DNA of 64,000 nucleotides from JABDIP01 sp965250245 (GCA_965250245.1 OZ252296.1:868001-932000); one strand, 5' to 3'; positions 33,901 through 44,030 are shown, counted from the stretch's first letter. Made by a program: numbers and translations. The notes: generated by a model from the sequence alone, not told the origin.

Positions 33901-33922
33901 TCGGCACTAGGGAGGAATGCCA

Positions 33923-35389
33923 TCACGGCCGGTAGGCGTTCGCCTGGCGGCGTGACAGCGAGGCCCAGGCTTCGGCCTGGGACGGGTCGGGACGCACGGT
34001 TTCGCCGTCCGTGCTCATGGCCGCCGCGGCGGATGAGAAGTCGGCGAACCAGCCGACGCCCACCGCCGCGGACATGCCGGCGCCCAGCGCGGATGCTTCC
34101 AGCGAATTGCTCTTGGTGAGCGGCAGGCCGGTGGCGTCGGCGAACATCCGGGTCCAGGTGGCGCTGTTGGCGCCGCCGCCGACCGCCAGAATGCGCTCCG
34201 CCGCAACCCCATTCGCCTTCATCGCGGTGATGCAGCGCGCGCTCTCCAGGGTCAGCGCCTCCAGCGCCGCGCGGTAGAGATGGCCGATGTCGTGGGACGG
34301 GCCCAGACCCTCGAACGCGGCGCGGGCATTCGGGTTCCAATGCGGATCCATGCAGCCGGTCAGGTAGGGGCACACGGTGACACCCTCCGATCCAATCGGG
34401 AGCGCCGCGGCCCGCGCCTCCAACCGATCGAACACCGCCGGGTCGTCGCGGCCGCCGGCGAAGCTGTCGATCAGCCAGTTGATGAAGAAGGCGCCGGCGC
34501 GCTGGCACCCCTCCAGGAAATAGCCTTCGCCGGTCGGCGAGGTCATCGTCCGCCAATACGGGCCGACCTCCGGTGTCGCGGACCACGCTCCGGTGATCTG
34601 GGCGGTGCCGAGATTGAGATAGATCGTCCCGGCCTTGGTCGCGTTGACGCCAAGCCCGGCGCATTGCCCATCGCCGCCCGCGGCGATCACCGGCGTGCCG
34701 GCCGGCAGGCCGGTTTCCGCGCTGGCCTGTTCGGTGACCAGCCCGACCTCCGCGCCTGGCGGCATCAGATCGGCGAAACGATTGGCCGACAGGCCGAGAT
34801 GGTCGAGGATCGGCGCCGACCACTGCTTCTCGGCGATGTCCAGCACGCCGAACGGGTCGGCGCTGGTCCAGCTCGCCGCGATGCGGCCGGTCAGCCGGCC
34901 GGTCAGGAAGCCGTGCACATCGATGATCCTGGCGGTCCGTGCCAGGACATCCGGCTCATGCTTGCGCATCCAGCTCAGCCGGTAGACGACCGGCGTGATG
35001 TCGATCGGCTTGCCGGTGATGGCGTGCAGCCTGTCGCCGCCGAACGCCTGCACCAGTATCGGCAATTCGTCTACGGCACGCTCGTCGAGCCAGATCATGG
35101 CCGGCCGGACGGCCCTGCCGTCGGCATCGATGAAGGCGACCGTCTCACGCTGGTTGGAGATCGCCAGCCCGGCGATCCGTGACGGGTCGATCCGGCCACA
35201 CAGTTCGGTGAGGGCGGTGCGGGCCGACTCCCACCAGTTCTCCGAATCCTGCTCGACCCAGCCGGGCTGTGGCATCTGGGTGTCGATCGGGGCACGCCCC
35301 TCGGCGACCGCCTCGCCCTCGCGCGACCAGGCGATCGCCTTGGTCGATTGGGTGGAACTGTCGAGCCCGATGACCAGATCGCCGGCCAT
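33923..35389 (-). CDS. FGGY-family carbohydrate kinase (xylulokinase-like)
   Basis: A 488-residue two-domain sugar kinase. It has the N-terminal LVIGLDSSTQSTKAIAW phosphate-binding loop, catalytic Asp240 in AAGGDGQCAGLG, and the C-terminal ILAVGGGANSATWTRMFAD adenine-site region. Start MAGDLVIG at 35389 lies 2 bp after the SorC stop; a much longer frame into the regulator is rejected. It is probably co-transcribed with the SorC gene. It could phosphorylate an L-xylulose-, ketogulonate- or polyol-type substrate used by region C or D. Confidence 0.9.
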   Translation of the reverse strand: MAGDLVIGLDSSTQSTKAIAWSREGEAVAEGRAPIDTQMPQPGWVEQDSENWWESARTALTELCGRIDPSRIAGLAISNQRETVAFIDADGRAVRPAMIWLDERAVDELPILVQAFGGDRLHAITGKPIDITPVVYRLSWMRKHEPDVLARTARIIDVHGFLTGRLTGRIAASWTSADPFGVLDIAEKQWSAPILDHLGLSANRFADLMPPGAEVGLVTEQASAETGLPAGTPVIAAGGDGQCAGLGVNATKAGTIYLNLGTAQITGAWSATPEVGPYWRTMTSPTGEGYFLEGCQRAGAFFINWLIDSFAGGRDDPAVFDRLEARAAALPIGSEGVTVCPYLTGCMDPHWNPNARAAFEGLGPSHDIGHLYRAALEALTLESARCITAMKANGVAAERILAVGGGANSATWTRMFADATGLPLTKSNSLEASALGAGMSAAVGVGWFADFSSAAAAMSTDGETVRPDPSQAEAWASLSRRQANAYRP

Positions 35390-35391
35390 GG

Positions 35392-36384
35392 TCACGCCTC
35401 GAGCAGGCCGTGCGCCGTATCGGCGTCGGTGATCAGGTGGGTCGCGTATCCGGCCGCCAGCGTCGCGCGGATCGCAGCCAGCTTCTGCGGGCCGCCGGCG
35501 ATGCAGATGCGCTCCGGCGCGGCGCGCAACGCGTCCAGCTCGATGCCGATCTGCCGGCCCGAGAGCGGCCCTTCGATCTCCTCGCCGTCGGCATCGATGA
35601 ATCGGCCGAGCATGACGCCCACCGCGTCCTTGGCGAGGTAGTGCGCGATGGTTTCCTTGGTCAGGTAGTCGGGATCCGAAAACACCACCCATTCATCGAG
35701 CTCGCCGACGCCGAAGACGATGGTGGTGCAGGTCTTGATGCGGTCGAACTGGCGGGCGACCCCGGGCTCCGCCAGCAGGGCGTCCCGCATCGCCGGGCTG
35801 GAGACGATCGCCGGGGCGTGGAAGTTCTCGCATTTCGCGCCCAGCCGGGTGGCGATCAGGCCGGTGCAGAATTCCGGCGAGGATTCCTCGTCGCCCAGCG
35901 AGCTGCCCGATACCTGCACGACCCGCATCTCCGGAATGGATTGCTCCGGCAACGCCTGCGCCATCGCCAGCATGGTGCGTCCCCAGGCCACGCCCAGCAC
36001 CGTGTCGGCGCCGAGTCGAGGCCGCAGCACATGGCTGCCGGCGATGCCGAGCCGGCGGCGCAGCTCCGGGGGCTCGCGGCTCGCCTGATCGAAGACCGGG
36101 ACCACATGCGCGCCGGCCAGGCCGTACCGCTCGGACAGTGCCGCGCCCAGCTCCACGCCGGCCAGGACGTCGGTGGCGATGTTGATGGACACCAGGCCCT
36201 TGCGCCGCGCCTCGGAGAGGTAGTTCGCGACCGAGGCACGAGAGACGCCGAGTGCCTGCGCGACCTCGTGCTGGGTGCGTCCTTCCGCGTAATAGAGCCA
36301 CATGGCCCAGGCGACGGCATTGTCGCCGAAGCTGGCCGGCGGAAGGTTCGATGCGCGCGTTGCGCGGTGCATCGCGGAGGTCAT
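35392..36384 (-). CDS. SorC family transcriptional regulator
   Basis: A 330-residue regulator. The HTH is at about residues 37-56 (QHEVAQALGVSRASVANYLS). The SorC effector domain carries VLGVAWGRTMLAMAQ, RVVQVSGSSLGDE and GRQIGIELDALR. It heads a leftward operon with the FGGY kinase and is divergent from the AraM-like dehydrogenase operon. The 105-bp gap contains several TGACA/TGTCA repeats that are good operator candidates. It probably responds to the phosphorylated sugar made by the adjacent kinase. Confidence 0.9.
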   Translation of the reverse strand: MTSAMHRATRASNLPPASFGDNAVAWAMWLYYAEGRTQHEVAQALGVSRASVANYLSEARRKGLVSINIATDVLAGVELGAALSERYGLAGAHVVPVFDQASREPPELRRRLGIAGSHVLRPRLGADTVLGVAWGRTMLAMAQALPEQSIPEMRVVQVSGSSLGDEESSPEFCTGLIATRLGAKCENFHAPAIVSSPAMRDALLAEPGVARQFDRIKTCTTIVFGVGELDEWVVFSDPDYLTKETIAHYLAKDAVGVMLGRFIDADGEEIEGPLSGRQIGIELDALRAAPERICIAGGPQKLAAIRATLAAGYATHLITDADTAHGLLEA

Positions 36385-36405
36385 GGCTAATCTCGAGTCA
36401 TTTGG

Positions 36406-36463
36406 TGACAGATGTCAAGCATGCTTGGCGATTGCTATTGACAATTGACAGGTGGCGTTGTCA
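36406..36463. promoter_or_regulatory. Cluster of TGACA/TGTCA palindromes in a divergent promoter
   Basis: TGACAGATGTCA (36406-36417), the overlapping perfect palindrome CAAGCATGCTTG (36416-36427), a TTGACAATTGACA direct repeat (36438-36450) and TGACA...TGTCA (36446-36463) crowd the space between the SorC gene and the AraM-like gene. This is expected for a multimeric SorC operator overlapping promoters. Confidence 0.6.
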
Positions 36464-36489
36464 TCTGCATTCAGCACTGGGGAACAGCC

Positions 36490-37845
36490 GTGGCGCATGC
36501 TCGCTTGAAGGAAGACGAGGGGGTTGTCGATCGCCCGGAAGGCGGCTGGACCGCCCTGATCGACGACATTCGCACCGGTCGTTGGCGGCATCCGGCGACC
36601 GGCGAAGCGGCGCCGCAATCCCGCAACGATGCCATCGTCATCGCCGAGGATCTTGACGGCGCCGAGCCGGAGCTGATCGCCGGGCTCGGCATGGGCGGCT
36701 CCCTTGCGGTGGTCGCCGACCGGGACACCTGGGACGCGCTCGGCAGTCGCATTGCCCGCAATCTCGGCGGCGCGGCGGCGATCATCCTGGACCGGCCGCA
36801 TGCCGACCTTGCCACCGCCGAAGAGCTCAAGACGCGGCTTGCCGGGTATGACGGCGTCGTCGCGGTGGGCTCGGGAACCGTCAATGACCTCTGCAAATAC
36901 GTGACGGTTCAGGACGGGCGGCGCTACTGCGTGTTCGGCACGGCCGCATCCATGGACGGCTATACCTCCACCACCGCCTCGATGACTCTGGAGAGCGGGC
37001 TGAAGGTCTCGCTGCCGGCGCATGCGGCGGCGGGCGTCTTCCTTGACCTGAAGGTCAGCGCGGCGGCGCCTGGTTATTTGGCGGCGGCGGGCTTCGGCGA
37101 CTGCCTGTGCCGGTCGGTGGCCCAGATCGACTGGTGGATGTCGCACCGCCTGCTCGGAACCGACTACGCCGACGCGCCCTACCTGATCGCCGACGGCGAC
37201 GAGCGCGAGACCAATCGCCGGGCGGCGAAGATCAAGACCGCCGATCTGGGCGCCATCGGCTATCTCAATCGGCTGCTGGTGCTGTCCGGCATGGGGGTGG
37301 CGTTCACCGGCGTCTCCAACCATGGCTCCATGGGCGAGCACCAGATCTCCCATTACATCGACTGCTTCGCCGGCGACCGCCATCCCGGCACGCTGCACGG
37401 CCAGCAGGTCGGCGTGGCGACGCTGACCATGGCGCGCATCCAGCACTGGTTTCTGGACCAGGAGCGGCCACCGGCGCTGGGCCCGACGCCCATCGACCCG
37501 GATGACATGGCGCGGCGCATGGGGCCGGAGATCGCGGCCCAGTGCGCGGCGGAGTATCGCAAGAAGGCGTTGGATGAAGCGGGTGCCGAGCGCCTGCATG
37601 CGCGGCTGGCGGCGATCTGGCCCGAGCTGCGCCGCGAGTGCCAGGCCTTCTCCGTCCCGGTTGCCGAAATTGAAGACATGCTGGCGGCGGCTGGCGGTCC
37701 GGTCTCGGCGGCGGAACTCGGGGTGCCGGTCGACTTCTACCGCGAGGCCGTCCGGCACGGGCACGAGATGCGCAACCGGTTCTCCTTCGCAGATCTGGCC
37801 TGCGACGCCGGCCTGCTCGACGAATTCGCGGCGGCGGAGGTCTGA
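36490..37845 (+). CDS. sn-Glycerol-1-phosphate dehydrogenase-like enzyme (AraM/EgsA family)
   Basis: A 451-residue Fe/Zn-alcohol-dehydrogenase-fold protein. The GTG at 36490 is chosen for its GGGGAA ribosome site; an upstream TTG lies in the operator. Family marks are VAVGSGTVNDLCKYV (NAD-binding glycine loop), TAASMDGYTSTTASM, the metal Asp in AAGFGDCL, His in SNHGSMGEHQISHYID and His in TLHGQQVGV. AraM-type enzymes interconvert sn-glycerol-1-phosphate and dihydroxyacetone phosphate with NAD(P). Placement with a HAD phosphatase, class II aldolase and polyol ABC importer suggests a catabolic polyol-phosphate role rather than lipid synthesis. Confidence 0.87.
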   Translation: MAHARLKEDEGVVDRPEGGWTALIDDIRTGRWRHPATGEAAPQSRNDAIVIAEDLDGAEPELIAGLGMGGSLAVVADRDTWDALGSRIARNLGGAAAIILDRPHADLATAEELKTRLAGYDGVVAVGSGTVNDLCKYVTVQDGRRYCVFGTAASMDGYTSTTASMTLESGLKVSLPAHAAAGVFLDLKVSAAAPGYLAAAGFGDCLCRSVAQIDWWMSHRLLGTDYADAPYLIADGDERETNRRAAKIKTADLGAIGYLNRLLVLSGMGVAFTGVSNHGSMGEHQISHYIDCFAGDRHPGTLHGQQVGVATLTMARIQHWFLDQERPPALGPTPIDPDDMARRMGPEIAAQCAAEYRKKALDEAGAERLHARLAAIWPELRRECQAFSVPVAEIEDMLAAAGGPVSAAELGVPVDFYREAVRHGHEMRNRFSFADLACDAGLLDEFAAAEV

Positions 37846-37848
37846 GCG

Positions 37849-38697
37849 ATGCGCCCAGTCTCCGAGATGCCCTGGGAGGTCGCCGCCGGCATCCGCTGCG
37901 TCCTGACCGATATCGACGACACGCTGACCACCGACGGGCGGCTTCCCGCCGCCGCCTATTCGGCTCTGGAAAGGCTGCAGGATTCCGGCCTCTTCGTCGC
38001 GCCGATCACCGGCCGGCCGGCCGGCTGGTGCGACATGATCGCCCGATTCTGGCCGGTCGACGGCGTGGTCGGGGAGAACGGCGCTTTCTATTTCTCCTAT
38101 GACCGTCATGCCCGGCGCATGCGGCGCGTCTATGCCGAGGGCGCGGATGACCGGCACCGGCATCGCGGAATGCTCGACGAGATCCGGCATCGGGTGCTCG
38201 CCGAGGTGCCGGGCGCGGCCGTGGCTGCCGATCAGCCATACCGTGACACGGATTTGGCCATCGATTTCCGCGAGGACGTGCCGCCCTTGCCGGCCGGGTC
38301 GATCGACCGGATCAAGGCGATCTTCGAGGAAGCCGGGGCGGTCGCCAAAATCTCCTCAATTCACGTCAATGGCTGGTTCGGCGGCCATGACAAGCTGTCC
38401 ATGTCGCGCCGGTTCCTGGCCGAGATCCCGGGCATGGATCTGGATGTCGAGGAGTCGCGCATCGTCTTCTGCGGCGACAGCCCGAACGACGCGCCGATGT
38501 TCGCGCATTTCTCCAATGGCTGCGGCGTCGCCAATGTGCGGGACTTCGCCGGCCGCATGGAGGCGGAGCCGGCCTGGGTCGCCGACGCCCGTGGCGCGGA
38601 CGGCTTCGTCGAGATATCCGAGATCATCCTTCAGGCGCGGACCGCGATGGCGACACGGCGGCCTGGACCTCAACCCAATCGAGCGGAGATCGCATGA
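37849..38697 (+). CDS. HAD-IIB (Cof/SPP-like) phosphatase
   Basis: A 282-residue HAD hydrolase. Motif I is VLTDIDDTLTTDG with nucleophile Asp21 and acid/base Asp23, motif II is APITGRP, and motif IV is FCGDSPNDAPMF. The C2-type cap lies between. Such enzymes dephosphorylate sugar phosphates or phosphoglycerol compounds. It is 3 bp after the AraM-like gene and overlaps the aldolase start (ATGA). A substrate on the same polyol-phosphate pathway is expected but not identified. Confidence 0.85.
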   Translation: MRPVSEMPWEVAAGIRCVLTDIDDTLTTDGRLPAAAYSALERLQDSGLFVAPITGRPAGWCDMIARFWPVDGVVGENGAFYFSYDRHARRMRRVYAEGADDRHRHRGMLDEIRHRVLAEVPGAAVAADQPYRDTDLAIDFREDVPPLPAGSIDRIKAIFEEAGAVAKISSIHVNGWFGGHDKLSMSRRFLAEIPGMDLDVEESRIVFCGDSPNDAPMFAHFSNGCGVANVRDFAGRMEAEPAWVADARGADGFVEISEIILQARTAMATRRPGPQPNRAEIA

Positions 38698-39392
38698 CTG
38701 CGATGGAACAGGCGCTGCGGCGCGAGATTGTCGAGCGATGCCAGGAGATGAACGCCAACGGCCTCAATCAGGGCACGTCCGGGAACGTTTCGGCGCGCTG
38801 CGGCGACCGGATGCTCATCTCGCCATCGGCGATCCCCTACGACGAGATGGAGCCGGAGATGATCGCCTCGCTGCCGCTCGACGGCAGCGGCGAATGGCAC
38901 GGCCCCAAGCGGCCCTCCACCGAGTGGCGCTTCCATCTCGCCCTGCTGCGCGACCGGCCGGACGCCCAGGCGGTGGTCCATGCCCATCCGACCTTTTGCA
39001 CGACGCTGGCCATCGCCCGGAAGGAGATCCCGGCCTGCCACTACATGATCGCGGCCTTCGGCGGCAACAACGTGCGCTGCGCCGGCTATGCGACCTTCGG
39101 CACCGAGGCGCTGTCGAAGCTGGCCATCGACGCGATGACGGATCGCACCGCCTGCCTGCTGGCCAATCACGGCATGATCGCCATCGGCGAGAACCTCGCC
39201 AAGGCGATGTGGCGGGCGGTGGAGTTGGAGACGATCGCCCGGCAGTACTACCTGTCGCTGCAGCTTGACGGGCAGGTGCTGCTGTCCGATGCGGCGATCG
39301 ACGACACGCTGGCGGCCTTCGGCGGATACGGGCTGCAGGTCGAGGACGAAGAGGCGGAGGCCGAAACCGAACTGGCGGACGCAACGCCATAG
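38694..39392 (+). CDS. Class II aldolase, L-fuculose-1-phosphate aldolase-like (FucA)
   Basis: A 232-residue zinc aldolase. Glu77 (PSTEWRFH), His96 and His98 (VVHAHPTF) and His159 (LANHGMIAIG) reproduce the FucA Glu73/His92/His94/His155 set, favouring an aldolase over a 4-epimerase. NQGTSGNVSAR is the usual phosphate loop. It would cleave a ketose-1-phosphate to dihydroxyacetone phosphate plus an aldehyde. The acidic tail (EDEEAEAETELADATP) is unusual. Third gene of the araM-like operon. Confidence 0.9.
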   Translation: MTAMEQALRREIVERCQEMNANGLNQGTSGNVSARCGDRMLISPSAIPYDEMEPEMIASLPLDGSGEWHGPKRPSTEWRFHLALLRDRPDAQAVVHAHPTFCTTLAIARKEIPACHYMIAAFGGNNVRCAGYATFGTEALSKLAIDAMTDRTACLLANHGMIAIGENLAKAMWRAVELETIARQYYLSLQLDGQVLLSDAAIDDTLAAFGGYGLQVEDEEAEAETELADATP

Positions 39393-39441
39393 GCCGGACG
39401 CCGGCCTGAACCGCGCGGCGCACCGCGCGGCAAGAACACAA

Positions 39442-39455
39442 CGTCCCGCGGGACG
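39442..39455. promoter_or_regulatory. Perfect 14-bp palindrome CGTCCCGCGGGACG upstream of ABC operon
   Basis: It lies 12 bp before the first permease ATG, immediately ahead of the GGGAGGAG ribosome site. Just before it are two CCGCGCGG palindromes in the same 75-bp gap after the aldolase. It may be an operator or an mRNA stem that tunes translation of the permease. Confidence 0.4.
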
Positions 39456-39467
39456 AGGGAGGAGTGG

Positions 39468-40361
39468 ATGACGGCAGCAGCGCTCAAGCTGCGCAGGATG
39501 GTGTCTTCGGACCATCCGTTGCCCTGGCTGGCGCCTTTGATCGCCATGCTGGTCGTCTTCACGATCTATCCGCTGATCTACAACATCTGGCTGAGCTTCC
39601 ACGAATACGCGCCGTTCCAGCGCCGGCTGGTCTATGTCGGCTCGGAGAACTGGGTGCAGCTGATGGGGGACGAGCGGTTCTGGGAATCGCTGACCGTCAC
39701 CTTCACCTATTTCTTCGTGGTCCTGTCGATCGAGCTCGTGCTGGGCATGGCGCTCGCCTTGCTGCTGGACAGCGACGAGAAGGGGTTCGGCCTGCTGCGG
39801 GCGCTGCTGACGCTGACCCTGGTGGTGCCGCCGGCGATCACCGGCATGATGTTCCTGCTGATCGAGGACCCGGAGTTCGGGGTGCTCAGCTACGTGCTGG
39901 AGAGCGTCGGCATCATCGACTCGACGACGCCGATCCTGGCGACCGGGTCCACGGCACTGATGGGGGTCATGCTGGCCGATATCTGGCAGTGGACGCCCTT
40001 CATGGTGCTGATCTTCCTTGCCGGGCTGCGGGCGCTGCCGCCCGAGCCTTACGAGGCGGCCATGCTCGACGGGGCGTCGGGGCTGCAGATCTTCCGCCGC
40101 ATCACCCTGCCGCTGATGTCCAAGGTGATCGCGGTCGCCGTCCTGATCCGCGGCATCGACCTGTTCCGGGTGTTCGACTACGTCTTCGTGATGACGTCGG
40201 GCGGGCCCGGCACCGCCACCTACACGGTCAGCCTCTACGCCTGGCAGCAGACCTTCAGCTTCATCAAATGGGGCTACGGGGCGACCATCTCGCTGGTCAC
40301 GCTGGTGCTGATCCTGGTGATCGCCAACCTGTTCATCTGGCGCGCGAAGGTGCGGTGGTGA
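39468..40361 (+). CDS. CUT1 ABC transporter permease (MalF/SmoE-like)
   Basis: A 297-residue inner-membrane permease with six helices. The EAA coupling motif is EAAMLDGASGLQIFRRITLP near residue 196. The start follows GGGAGGAGTGG. It forms a heterodimer with the next permease, whose ATG overlaps its stop (TGATG). It imports a sugar or polyol delivered by the Tat-exported binding protein at 41277. Confidence 0.93.
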   Translation: MTAAALKLRRMVSSDHPLPWLAPLIAMLVVFTIYPLIYNIWLSFHEYAPFQRRLVYVGSENWVQLMGDERFWESLTVTFTYFFVVLSIELVLGMALALLLDSDEKGFGLLRALLTLTLVVPPAITGMMFLLIEDPEFGVLSYVLESVGIIDSTTPILATGSTALMGVMLADIWQWTPFMVLIFLAGLRALPPEPYEAAMLDGASGLQIFRRITLPLMSKVIAVAVLIRGIDLFRVFDYVFVMTSGGPGTATYTVSLYAWQQTFSFIKWGYGATISLVTLVLILVIANLFIWRAKVRW

Positions 40362-41236
40362 TGGTCCAGTCCAACTCCACGCGCATGCTGCGCATCCTGC
40401 TTGCCTGGGCGATCGTCCTGCTGTTCGTCTTTCCGCTCTACTACTGGGTGACGGTGGCCTTCAAGGAGGCCCGCGACATCTTCGACAAACCGCCCAATGT
40501 CTGGGTGTTCTCGCCGACGATGCGGAACTTCGAGGAGGTGTTCGGCATCTCGCTCGGATTCGTAACCCAGCAGGAGGTTCTGCCCGGCGGCGGCAATTTC
40601 TACATGGCGCCGCGGCTGTGGGACTCGATCGTCATCGCGGTGCTGTCGACGGCGCTGGCGGTGGCGATCTCCACCATCGCTGCCTATGCGCTGAGCCGCA
40701 TGCAGTTCCGCGGCCGGCACCATTTCGTGGCCTGGGTCCTGTCGACCCGGATGATGCCGCCGGTGGCGGTCGCGATCCCGATGTTCTTCATCTACAAGGA
40801 TTTCGGGCTGCTCGACACCTATCTCGGCGTGATCCTGATCCACGCCCTGATGAACCTGCCGCTGGCCGTGCTCCTGCTGAAGAGCTTCTTCGACGACATT
40901 CCGCAGGAGATCGACGAGAGCGCGGTGATCGACGGCGCCTCGCGCTGGCTGATCTTCCGCCGCGTGATCCTGCCGATGGCCAAGGGCGGCATCGCCGCCA
41001 CCGCGGTCCTCTGCTTCATCTTCAGCTGGACGGAGTTCCTCTTCGTCCTGACGCTGACCCAGACGGGGCTGAAGACCGTCCCCGTCGTCTCCTCCAGCTT
41101 CGTCACTTCGACCGGCACCGCCTGGGGGAACATGGCCGCGTTGGGAGCGGCCGCCATGGTGCCGGCCTTCATCTTCATCCTGCTGGTCCAGAAGCAGCTG
41201 GTCCGCGGGCTGACGCTCGGGTCGCTCAAGCAGTAG
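40361..41236 (+). CDS. CUT1 ABC transporter permease (MalG/SmoF-like)
   Basis: A 291-residue permease starting MVQSNSTRMLRILLAWAIVL. It has six helices and an EAA-type loop DESAVIDGASRWLIFRRVIL near residue 190. The C-terminal LVRGLTLGSLKQ is typical of MalG-type polyol permeases. It overlaps the preceding permease by one base and lies 40 bp before the binding protein. Confidence 0.93.
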   Translation: MVQSNSTRMLRILLAWAIVLLFVFPLYYWVTVAFKEARDIFDKPPNVWVFSPTMRNFEEVFGISLGFVTQQEVLPGGGNFYMAPRLWDSIVIAVLSTALAVAISTIAAYALSRMQFRGRHHFVAWVLSTRMMPPVAVAIPMFFIYKDFGLLDTYLGVILIHALMNLPLAVLLLKSFFDDIPQEIDESAVIDGASRWLIFRRVILPMAKGGIAATAVLCFIFSWTEFLFVLTLTQTGLKTVPVVSSSFVTSTGTAWGNMAALGAAAMVPAFIFILLVQKQLVRGLTLGSLKQ

Positions 41237-41276
41237 GGCGCCCCGGCCAACACGTTCCAAATAGGGAGGGACAAGA

Positions 41277-42779
41277 ATGCGAGACCAAGACAGGAAGCAA
41301 TATCTGGCCAATCTGACGGACCGCTATGTGAAGCGCCAAATCGACCGGCGTAGCTTCATCCGTGCGGCCGGCAAGCTTGGCCTCGGCCTCGGCGCCTTCG
41401 GCCTGGGCATGACGCGGCCCTTCGGCGGCCAGTTCATCCCGGCCGCCAACGCCCAGGACTTGCGGCCCTCCGACGAGGTGCTTGCCTGGGTCAAGGACGT
41501 GTCCAGGCCCTTCGCCGGCACCACCCTGAAGCTGGCGACAGAATCGACACCGCCGTCGAACGCCATCAACAGCCAGTTGAAGCAGTACTTCGAGGAAGCC
41601 TCCGGCATGCGGGTGGAGATCGAGGTGCTGCCGCTGGAGCAGGTGCTGCAGAAGATGACGCTGGACATCGCCTCGCAGCTCGGCACCTACGACCTCTACT
41701 ACATCGACCAGAGCTGGGCCGCCTCGGTCAGCCGCGACGTCTTCGACCCGCGCGAGCAACTGGCCGACAAGCCGGATCTGGCGATGCCGGACTACAACAT
41801 CGACGACTTCCTGCCGGCCCTGGTGGACGGCATCGCCAAGTACGAGGACCGCTGGGTCGGCGTGCCCTACGACATCCCCATCTTCATCATGATGTACCGC
41901 AAGGACATCTACGAGCAGATGGGCTTCTCCGCGCCGACCTCGCTGGACGAGTATCTCGAGCAGGCCCGGGCCATCACCGAGGCGATGGGGCCGGATATGT
42001 ACGGCGCCACCGGACAGATGAAGTCCGGCCATTACAGCCTGGAATGCGACTGGACGGCCTGGCTGTGGGGTCATGGCGGTTCGATCTTCGACGCCAACGA
42101 GAAGTTCGCCGGCAACGACGAGCGCGGCCTGGAGGCGATGGCCTATTGGGACGAGCTCTACAAGACCATGCCGCCGGGCGTGACCGGCTGGACCTGGGAC
42201 GGCCAGGGCCAGTCGATCGCCCAGGGGGTCGCCGCCACCATGATGAGCTGGGGCGAATTCTTCCCGTATTTCGACGATCCCAGCGCCACCAAGGTCTCCG
42301 GCCTGATGGAGGCGGTGCGCTGCCCGCCGCCGAAGCATCCGCTGCGCACGGTCGAGCAGACCGGCTTCGGCGAGATCCCGGGCGTCGGGCACCAGGGCGG
42401 CTCGTCACTGGCGGTGTCGACCAACTCCAAGAACCCGGATGCGGCGTGGATCTTCATGCAATGGGCCACCTGCTTCGACACCCAGGTGCTGATCACCGCG
42501 CTGGGTGGCGGCACCGGCCCGACCCGCGAGAGCGTCTACGACGACCCGCGGATCATCGCCAACCGGCGGGTCGGACCCGGCACCACCCGGCACCTCGACG
42601 TCGTGCGCGACACCATCGCCAACGACATGGGATCGGAGCCGGATCTGCCGCAATGGGCGGAGCTGTCGAACGACACCATCCCGGTGCGCCTCGGCAAGTA
42701 CTTCGCCGGCGACTACGGCTCGGCCAAGGAGGCGATGGACGACATCGCCCAGGCGGCCGACCGGATCGTCTCCGGCTGA
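41277..42779 (+). CDS. ABC transporter sugar/polyol-binding protein, Tat-exported
   Basis: A 500-residue family-1 solute-binding protein. The twin-arginine signal is DRRSFIRAAGKLGLGLGAFG at residues 23-42, with cleavage near AANA (about residue 59), implying export of a folded protein. The mature part has alternating-lobe features such as YDLYYIDQSW and YGATGQMKSGHYSLE. RBS AGGGAGGG precedes the ATG. It supplies the permeases at 39468-41236. A perfect 14-bp hairpin begins 14 nt after its stop codon. Confidence 0.92.
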   Translation: MRDQDRKQYLANLTDRYVKRQIDRRSFIRAAGKLGLGLGAFGLGMTRPFGGQFIPAANAQDLRPSDEVLAWVKDVSRPFAGTTLKLATESTPPSNAINSQLKQYFEEASGMRVEIEVLPLEQVLQKMTLDIASQLGTYDLYYIDQSWAASVSRDVFDPREQLADKPDLAMPDYNIDDFLPALVDGIAKYEDRWVGVPYDIPIFIMMYRKDIYEQMGFSAPTSLDEYLEQARAITEAMGPDMYGATGQMKSGHYSLECDWTAWLWGHGGSIFDANEKFAGNDERGLEAMAYWDELYKTMPPGVTGWTWDGQGQSIAQGVAATMMSWGEFFPYFDDPSATKVSGLMEAVRCPPPKHPLRTVEQTGFGEIPGVGHQGGSSLAVSTNSKNPDAAWIFMQWATCFDTQVLITALGGGTGPTRESVYDDPRIIANRRVGPGTTRHLDVVRDTIANDMGSEPDLPQWAELSNDTIPVRLGKYFAGDYGSAKEAMDDIAQAADRIVSG

Positions 42780-42792
42780 CCGTGGCCTGAGT

Positions 42793-42822
42793 TCCGGGCG
42801 GCGCGGTTCCGCGCCGCCCGGA
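42793..42822 (+). repeat. Perfect 14-bp hairpin after the binding-protein gene
   Basis: TCCGGGCGGCGCGG (42793-42806) pairs completely with CCGCGCCGCCCGGA (42809-42822) around TT. It lies 14 nt after the binding-protein stop and before the ATPase. No U-tract follows, so partial termination or 3' mRNA protection is more likely than full termination. Confidence 0.75.
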
Positions 42823-42854
42823 CGCCGCGTATGATCGCGGAGGGGGAGGACTGA

Positions 42855-42881
42855 ATGCCGCTGCTGCGACAGGCCTGCTGA
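42855..42881 (+). CDS. Possible 8-codon leader ORF (MPLLRQAC)
   Basis: ATG at 42855 follows an excellent ribosome site (GGGGGAGGAC), and the frame ends with TGA 7 nt before the ATPase ATG. The arrangement could give translational coupling or re-initiation for the ATPase. The very short length makes it tentative. Confidence 0.25.
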   Translation: MPLLRQAC

Positions 42882-42888
42882 GGGGGCG

Positions 42889-43953
<1,065 letters not shown>

Positions 43954-43997
43954 AGCGCCGACTTCTGACGGGTCGGCGGCACGTTCGGCGGCGTTGC

Positions 43998-44015
43998 GAG
44001 GGCAATGCCCTCTTT
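43998..44015 (+). terminator. Candidate terminator after the ABC operon
   Basis: GAGGGC-AAT-GCCCTC (43998-44012) forms a 6-bp stem with a 3-base loop followed by TTT. It lies 45 nt past the ATPase stop and ahead of the AT-rich promoter of the next SorC gene. The stem is short, so confidence is moderate. Confidence 0.45.
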
Positions 44016-44030
44016 ACCCGCGCCCAAGAA

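Noticed and set aside
39464..40360. Alternative frame fused to the second CUT1 permease
   Set aside because: The overlapping frame at 39468 encodes a standard permease with an EAA loop. The alternative is low-complexity until the true start at 40361.
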